DNA of 64,000 nucleotides from Pedobacter cryoconitis (GTDB lineage Bacteria; Bacteroidota; Bacteroidia; Sphingobacteriales; Sphingobacteriaceae), in contig NZ_JACHCE010000003.1 in NCBI RefSeq assembly GCF_014200605.1, positions 310,001 through 374,000 on the forward strand. The letters run 5' to 3'. The notes under the pieces are model-generated. The model saw only the letters and a program-made list of their open reading frames with translations. It was not told the DNA's origin and did no database searches. Of this stretch, positions 58,675 to 64,000 are shown piece by piece. A program made the translations under genes and the position numbers. Every line of letters starts with the position of its first letter. Position 1 is the first letter of the stretch.

Positions 58675-60138
58675 TTATCTAGGGTTAAGAGCTATACCAG
58701 ATAGTGTAACTTGTGATGGCAACTGGAATAATTTTCTCGGATCATCAGCTTTCAATTCTATAGTTGTAAAACTTCCATTAGCAGCTACCACATTATGCTT
58801 CACAGGAAGTTTATATCTTAAAACATCAAACCAGCGCATACCTTCCATAATGAATTCTGCTTTCTTAAAATCAAGAATAGTATTGATTAATCCCTGCTTA
58901 GCATCTGTAGTACCGTAATAGGTAGCGATCCTGGGTAAAGTAAGCCCATCAGAAACAGCATTATAATTCGCAAGTCTTGTACTTGCAAAAGTATTGAGGT
59001 CCTGTATAGCAAGTGCATTCTGTCCTGTTGCAGCATAAGCTTCAGCTCTGTTAATTAACGCTTCATCAGCAGTTAATACCGGAACAATCGTATAAGGATC
59101 ACCGATAGTTGCATTCTGACTTGTTTTAACAAAATATTCATTCCATTTCAAAAGCGTATAATTTGGCACACTATAATTGTATACAGAATGTACCCATGCT
59201 TTACCAGTCACATTAGGAATTCCAAACAAAGCATTATTAAGCGTCTGTCCAAATCCGTAACGATTTGTTCTTGTTCTTGCCCATGAAGAAGCTGTTTCTA
59301 TCAATAACAAAGTAGAAGGTTCTGTAGCCATCGTAAAATTGGTATACATTTCAGCAGCAGAATAGTTCTTGTACCGTGTACTCCACGGTCTGAGAATTCC
59401 AGCAAATGAATTACCAGATGAAACAGCACTTGCATGTTCAATTACTTTATTATAATCCTGCTTGAATAAGTAAAATCTTGCAGCAAAAGCATGTGCAGCA
59501 GCTATATTGAAATGGTATTTTGGAATTCCATAAGCACTGTTCTTAATTAACGGCAGGCCTTCAATCAGATCTTTTTCAATCTGATCATATACTGAAGCTA
59601 CAGTTCCGCGGGTATATTGACCATTTACAACTTTTTCTGGTGTTGTTACATATGGAATACCAGGTGAGGTGTTATCTCCACCAGCAGTATATGCCTTCGA
59701 AAACAAGGTTACCAGCATAAAATGTGCATAGGCCCGGGCAAGCAGTGCTTCTCCTTTATAAGGCTGATAAGCCGTTTTATCTGTAGCCTTTTCGATAGCT
59801 GATAATGCTTCGTTAGCAGCAGCAATAGCTGTATAACTTCCATTCCAGTAATCTGTAGGCGTATCCTGAGTATTATCAGGGTTATCCTGCCAGAAATAAG
59901 GTAAAGTAACAAATCTCTCTGTATTTATAACCTGAGGCCCTTTATCTTCCATATTGTCAGAAGCAGCTTCAGCAAAAGCAATATAATTAGCTTCAGGATA
60001 AGCACTGGTTAATAGTTGTGCAACCTTATCGACAGAATTTATTTGTGTTCTTTGATCTGGTGAATGCTCCAGAAATTTTTTGCAGCCTCCGGACGACACC
60101 AGAGCCAAGGCAAGAAATGGGATATATATTTTTTTCAT
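58675..60138 (-). CDS. SusD/RagB-family nutrient-binding lipoprotein
   Basis: The 487-residue lipoprotein has a signal peptide ending VSSGGC (Cys19). The TPR-like helices include YKGEALLARAYAHFMLVTLFSKAY, the usual SusD stretch near 125-150, and the C-terminal ERAE-like motif with EFIMEGMRWFDVLRYKLP. It should form the lid of the SusC pore and bind substrate. It lies 10 nt after susC. Confidence 0.95.
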   Translation of the reverse strand: MKKIYIPFLALALVSSGGCKKFLEHSPDQRTQINSVDKVAQLLTSAYPEANYIAFAEAASDNMEDKGPQVINTERFVTLPYFWQDNPDNTQDTPTDYWNGSYTAIAAANEALSAIEKATDKTAYQPYKGEALLARAYAHFMLVTLFSKAYTAGGDNTSPGIPYVTTPEKVVNGQYTRGTVASVYDQIEKDLIEGLPLIKNSAYGIPKYHFNIAAAHAFAARFYLFKQDYNKVIEHASAVSSGNSFAGILRPWSTRYKNYSAAEMYTNFTMATEPSTLLLIETASSWARTRTNRYGFGQTLNNALFGIPNVTGKAWVHSVYNYSVPNYTLLKWNEYFVKTSQNATIGDPYTIVPVLTADEALINRAEAYAATGQNALAIQDLNTFASTRLANYNAVSDGLTLPRIATYYGTTDAKQGLINTILDFKKAEFIMEGMRWFDVLRYKLPVKHNVVAANGSFTTIELKADDPRKLFQLPSQVTLSGIALNPR

Positions 60139-60148
60139 GTTCTTCTCT

Positions 60149-63100
60149 TTAGAATCCTACTTTTAATGATAATGTAAACTGACGCGGGATAGGTAATGCT
60201 ACTCCTCCTGTACCAAAGAATTCAGGGTCCTGACCATTTAATTTCTTATCTGAATAAATCAGGAACAAGTTATTACCTACTACACTCAGAGATGAATTGG
60301 TGAAACCCAATTTTCTCGAGAATGCTGCTGGTACGGCATAGCTCAGTATAATTTGTTTCATTCTCACAAAACCACCATCTGCAACCCTTTCAGTAGAATA
60401 GTTATAATTGCTGTAAGCATATATTCTGTCAAAAGCTGCCGCCTGTTGTTTATCAAGAATAGAAGGCCAGTTAGTTTTCGCCTCATCCCCTGGCATCTCC
60501 CATCTGCTTAAGAAACCACGCGGCATTGCATCAAGGTCACTGTAAGAAGTTTTGAAAGCAGGGTTTAATCTTACCTTATTACCTGCAGAAAATGTAATTA
60601 AAGTTGACAGTGTGAATTCTTTATATTTAAAATTATTAGAAAAACCTCCGGTATAAGTAGGATCTACAGGACCTTCATATTTTAAATACTGAACCTGGTT
60701 ACTCTGCAGGTTGATATCATTACCAACTACTCCATATTCATTGATAAAACGTGGGGAACCATTAGTTGGATCCAGCCCTTTAAAATCCAATGAGAATAAT
60801 CCTCTTTGCGCATAACCTTCTAATGCACCACCATCAGCACCAGTCAGTGCAAAAATTAATGGCTGACTTTTCAGGTTAGTGATTTTATTGGTATTATGTG
60901 CAAAAATAATCTGTGTTTTCCAGTTAAAAGCTCCTGCTTTAAGTACTGTTCCACCAATTGCAACCTCAATACCCTGAGATTTCATATCTGCATAGTTAGC
61001 CTTTTTAACAGGTTCACCACCGATACCACCAGTTCTGAAATCACCAATCAGATCAAAACTTTTTCTTCTGTAAGCATCTACAGTTAATGAAATACGATCA
61101 TCAAACAAACCTACATCAAGACCTAAGTTAAACTCATTCAACTTCTCAAAAGTCAGTTCAGAGTTTTCTAAACCAGCAATATAAAGTTTAGTCTCTTTCT
61201 CTGTCAGATACGGACGTTTTGTAGCCATACTTTTAACTACCAGACTTGAATTTGTAGCATCTCCCATACTTGCAACCAAACCGTAAGTTGCACGCAAAGT
61301 AGCACGGTTAATTACTTTCTTCAAACCAGCACCCTGCATAAAATCTTCCGTATCAATATTCCATGAACCTGAAACATTCCATGTTGGTAACCATCTCGCT
61401 GTAGTAGATTCGCCTAAAAGATTTGATCCGTCATATCTTCCTGTTGCATTGAAAGCATATTTCCCTTTATAAGAATAAGCAGCTCTCACCGAATAATTTA
61501 AATATCTCTCATAACGGTATCCCATACTATAATAGTTAAATCCGCCTTCAACATTTGATTTCACAATAGTTGGATCAATGAAAGGAATCCCACCTTTATC
61601 ATATTGGTAACCATATCCATCGAAAGTCTTATTCTGACGATCGATAAATCTCATCTCCTGTGTACCAAAAATGTTAACGGTATGATCTGTATTGAATACT
61701 TTATTGAACTCTAAACTGTTACGCACATAATAGTTGGTAATGTTATCATCATTGGTATTATAGAATCCACCAAAAGGTAAAACAGAAACCGGAAGCGCAT
61801 TCGGATCATCAGGGTTCTTATACAAGAATCTGTTGTTCTTTTTAATAGTTGCATCAAGAGGGCTGATACCTGCACGGTAAGCCTCTGCCATATTAGAGTG
61901 TTCTGTTATTTTATGTTCCTGACTTGTTCTGGCAAAACGGTAAGCACCGTCAAAAGAGTATTTCAGGTTATCAGAAATTTTATACTTTAATCCTGCCTGA
62001 ACTTTCAGATCTATCACATTCAGATCCAATGTATTATTCTCCAGCTCATTCAGGATGTTAAAAGGAGCATAATTCTGTGTAAAGAACTCACGGTTACCAT
62101 TTGCATCATATGGCGTCAGTGTACGGCTTGTATTTAAAGCGTAGCTAAAAGGGTTAATATCAAAGTCACGGTCATAAGTACCATAAACAGGATTTCCCTT
62201 TCTTCCTAATGTTCCAGGAGCCTTTTGGTTACGAACAGATCCCTGTGTGATTAATTCAACACTCAGTCTGTCATTAAGATCAAAATTACCACGTATATTA
62301 CCTGTAAAACGCTTTACGTTATCACCGATAGACCATCCGTTATCTTTTAGAAAACTGGTTGACGCATAGATTTTAGAACGCTGTGTACCTGAAGAAATAC
62401 TTACAGAATGTTCCTGCATAAATGATTGTTTAAACAAAACATCAAACCAATCTGTATTTGCATTTGCATAACGCTGTAAAAATTGTTTCTGGCTTGGCGC
62501 ATCATTTCTCAGTGCATAAGAATCCGTTAAAGGATTATATGAATACATCTGATTATACATCGTAGTGAACACCCCGCCATTTTCAGCGCGTGAAGCTTCA
62601 GCATGGTTTAACAACCCTTTATTCTGCATCTCCAGATATACATTCATCTGATCCGCAGAGTTCATGATATCGAAACTGCTGTAAGAAGGTTTCATATAAC
62701 TCGAAAAGTTACCAGTATAAGAAACAACCGGTTTACCACCTGTATTTTTACCTTTTTTAGTCGTAATAATTACAACACCATTCATTGCTCTTGCACCATA
62801 TTGTGCAGTTGCCGCAGCATCTTTCAGAATATTGAAACTTTCAATATCGTCAGGATTTAAACCTGCCACAGACGAACCAACTAAAGTAGAAGGATCACCG
62901 GTAGAAAGCTGCTCATTAGAAATGTTTACAACATCTTCCAGGATAATCCCGTCAACAACCCATAATGGTTTATTATCTCCAGTGATTGAAGTTGCACCAC
63001 GGACCCGGATTTTAGGGGCCGCACCAAATGTTCCTGATACGTTTTGTACAGATACACCCGCAACACGGCCTTCTAACATTCTGCTCACATCTGTAATACC

Positions 63101-63784
63101 ATCACGCTTCACATCCGAAGCTTTCAATACAGTAGATGATCCCGTGAACAGTTTTTTATTGATATCCTGGTATCCGGTAGAGACAATACTTACCTCATTT
63201 AACTGACCGGCATCCTCGTCTAAAGCAATATCAATCTTCGTTCTGCCATTGACTTCTGCAACTGCAGTTTTATAACCTATAAAACTGAAAGTAAGCACAG
63301 CATTGTCCTGAACTTTAATCTGGTAATCTCCCTGAGCATTACTGGAAACTGCATTTTTAGCACCTTTCTCTCTGATACTTACACCCGGAAGATAACCGCC
63401 ATCTTTTTTTGATGTGATACGACCAGTTACAGTAATCATTTGTTTTACGACCTGGAGCGGGACTTTTACTAGAATCACCTGTTTCCCTACAATGTTATAA
63501 TTGATCCCTTTTTCCTTCAGGGGCTCCAGGTCAGCCTTAATTGAAACCAGCTTAGCAGGAACTTCAATATTGGTGGCTTTATTAATTTGAGCTGCATCGT
63601 AAACAAAACTTACCTGGTATGCCAGTTCAATTTTTTTAAGATAGCTATCTAGTCTTTCGATCTTGAGTGCTTCACGCTGTACCTCCTCTGCCTGAGCAAA
63701 TGAAGTGCAAAAAACAATGCACATCAGCATTGCCATGAGGCCATACTTTAGTCTTCGCATTTTTTCTGAGTAGTGTTTCTCCAT
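60149..63784 (-). CDS. SusC/RagA-family TonB-dependent outer-membrane transporter with STN domain
   Basis: The 1211-residue protein has a signal peptide (about 1-32), an STN signalling domain (about 45-105), a carboxypeptidase-regulatory-like domain (about 117-195), and a TonB plug with SRMLEGRVAGVSVQNVSG and RIRVRGATSI-like and WVVDGIIL segments. A 22-strand barrel follows to the C-terminal LSLKVGF. The STN domain and the FecR gene directly upstream suggest sigma/anti-sigma control by substrate. The imported compound is unknown; the lipoproteins point to peptide-like material rather than a glycan. Confidence 0.96.
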   Translation of the reverse strand: MEKHYSEKMRRLKYGLMAMLMCIVFCTSFAQAEEVQREALKIERLDSYLKKIELAYQVSFVYDAAQINKATNIEVPAKLVSIKADLEPLKEKGINYNIVGKQVILVKVPLQVVKQMITVTGRITSKKDGGYLPGVSIREKGAKNAVSSNAQGDYQIKVQDNAVLTFSFIGYKTAVAEVNGRTKIDIALDEDAGQLNEVSIVSTGYQDINKKLFTGSSTVLKASDVKRDGITDVSRMLEGRVAGVSVQNVSGTFGAAPKIRVRGATSITGDNKPLWVVDGIILEDVVNISNEQLSTGDPSTLVGSSVAGLNPDDIESFNILKDAAATAQYGARAMNGVVIITTKKGKNTGGKPVVSYTGNFSSYMKPSYSSFDIMNSADQMNVYLEMQNKGLLNHAEASRAENGGVFTTMYNQMYSYNPLTDSYALRNDAPSQKQFLQRYANANTDWFDVLFKQSFMQEHSVSISSGTQRSKIYASTSFLKDNGWSIGDNVKRFTGNIRGNFDLNDRLSVELITQGSVRNQKAPGTLGRKGNPVYGTYDRDFDINPFSYALNTSRTLTPYDANGNREFFTQNYAPFNILNELENNTLDLNVIDLKVQAGLKYKISDNLKYSFDGAYRFARTSQEHKITEHSNMAEAYRAGISPLDATIKKNNRFLYKNPDDPNALPVSVLPFGGFYNTNDDNITNYYVRNSLEFNKVFNTDHTVNIFGTQEMRFIDRQNKTFDGYGYQYDKGGIPFIDPTIVKSNVEGGFNYYSMGYRYERYLNYSVRAAYSYKGKYAFNATGRYDGSNLLGESTTARWLPTWNVSGSWNIDTEDFMQGAGLKKVINRATLRATYGLVASMGDATNSSLVVKSMATKRPYLTEKETKLYIAGLENSELTFEKLNEFNLGLDVGLFDDRISLTVDAYRRKSFDLIGDFRTGGIGGEPVKKANYADMKSQGIEVAIGGTVLKAGAFNWKTQIIFAHNTNKITNLKSQPLIFALTGADGGALEGYAQRGLFSLDFKGLDPTNGSPRFINEYGVVGNDINLQSNQVQYLKYEGPVDPTYTGGFSNNFKYKEFTLSTLITFSAGNKVRLNPAFKTSYSDLDAMPRGFLSRWEMPGDEAKTNWPSILDKQQAAAFDRIYAYSNYNYSTERVADGGFVRMKQIILSYAVPAAFSRKLGFTNSSLSVVGNNLFLIYSDKKLNGQDPEFFGTGGVALPIPRQFTLSLKVGF

Positions 63785-63820
63785 AATTGTTAATTAGTTA
63801 TTGGTTTAAGTTGATTTATT

Positions 63821-64000
63821 TTAAAGGTTCTTTATCGTGATCTGATGGTCACTGGAGTCTATTTTGATTTTATAAGTTTGTTTCAGTACAGTTAGTATTT
63901 CATCAAGATTGCTATCCTTAAAATTGGCATTGAACTTTTTAGCACTGCGCATTTTATCATGCACAACCAGGTTTACCTTGTAATAGGCACTGACCTGTTT
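63821..64000 (-). CDS. FecR-family anti-sigma factor, C-terminal fragment
   Basis: The last 59 codons are in the window, ending at TAA (63821-63823) and open to the window edge. The end has the FecR/DUF4974 pattern: a helix in NLDEILTVLKQTYKIKIDSS and a final strand HQITIKNL. FecR proteins are single-span anti-sigma factors that read the STN domain of the matching SusC. It lies 36 nt before susC, so they are probably co-transcribed. The partner ECF sigma gene is expected further right. Confidence 0.85.
   Translation of the reverse strand, partial: KQVSAYYKVNLVVHDKMRSAKKFNANFKDSNLDEILTVLKQTYKIKIDSSDHQITIKNL

Overview
This looks like a chromosomal segment from a Bacteroidota species, most likely Sphingobacteriaceae (Pedobacter-like). 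The evidence is a SusC/SusD/FecR transport locus, TAnnTTTG-type promoter boxes, a RemB/Wzi-like outer-membrane barrel, many HNLR-type histidine kinases, low GC and signal peptides ending in A-Q. The assignment rests on gene content and style, not on a database search. No rRNA, tRNA, CRISPR array, insertion sequence or phage gene was seen.

Layout. (1) 1-9.4 kb is housekeeping: the end of a ComF-like gene, a hybrid sensor kinase, glyA, dxs, glmS and a small secreted PepSY-like protein. A pair of near-identical 28-29 nt repeats, each followed by a terminator hairpin, lies between comF and the kinase. A 44-nt perfect palindrome separates dxs from glmS. (2) 9.4-9.9 kb is gene-free. It holds a 24-bp perfect hairpin whose two arms each carry a consensus DnaA box, with three weaker boxes nearby. 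(3) 10.8-17.1 kb encodes what I read as a divergent chaperone-usher-like surface-fibre system: a small subunit, a PapD-like chaperone, a three-domain large subunit, a convergent usher-like outer-membrane protein, and a LuxR-type response regulator. (4) 17.2-25.6 kb is a signalling cluster. It has a GAF-PAS kinase and CheY-like regulator in line with an aminotransferase and a flavin monooxygenase, a soluble PAS kinase, a membrane sensor that stops after its phospho-acceptor helices and lacks an ATPase domain, a sugar nucleotidyltransferase and a methyltransferase.

(5) 25.6-54.1 kb is a Wzx/Wzy-type surface polysaccharide locus, all on the minus strand and read right to left. Its genes cover export (Wza, Wzz), the WbpA-E-D-B route to a 2,3-diacetamido uronic acid, a WecB epimerase, Wzx, Wzy, four glycosyltransferases, acyltransferases, and a WbpM-type dehydratase with an SDR reductase and WecA/WbpL-type initiating transferase. 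A three-gene amidotransferase module (WbpG-like PP-loop enzyme plus HisF- and HisH-like proteins) probably turns an N-acetyl into an acetamidino group. The HisF-like protein lacks the first catalytic aspartate of true HisF, which supports a sugar role over histidine synthesis.

(6) 54.1-55.5 kb is a 1.3-kb gene-free stretch next to an XRE-type regulator. (7) 56-64 kb is a SusCD transport operon: FecR tail, SusC with an STN domain, SusD, a zinc metallohydrolase lipoprotein and a DUF4302 lipoprotein, closed by a strong bidirectional terminator.

The most novel-looking pieces are the chaperone-usher-like cluster, the DnaA-box hairpin, the tandem repeat-terminator units and the ATPase-less kinase.
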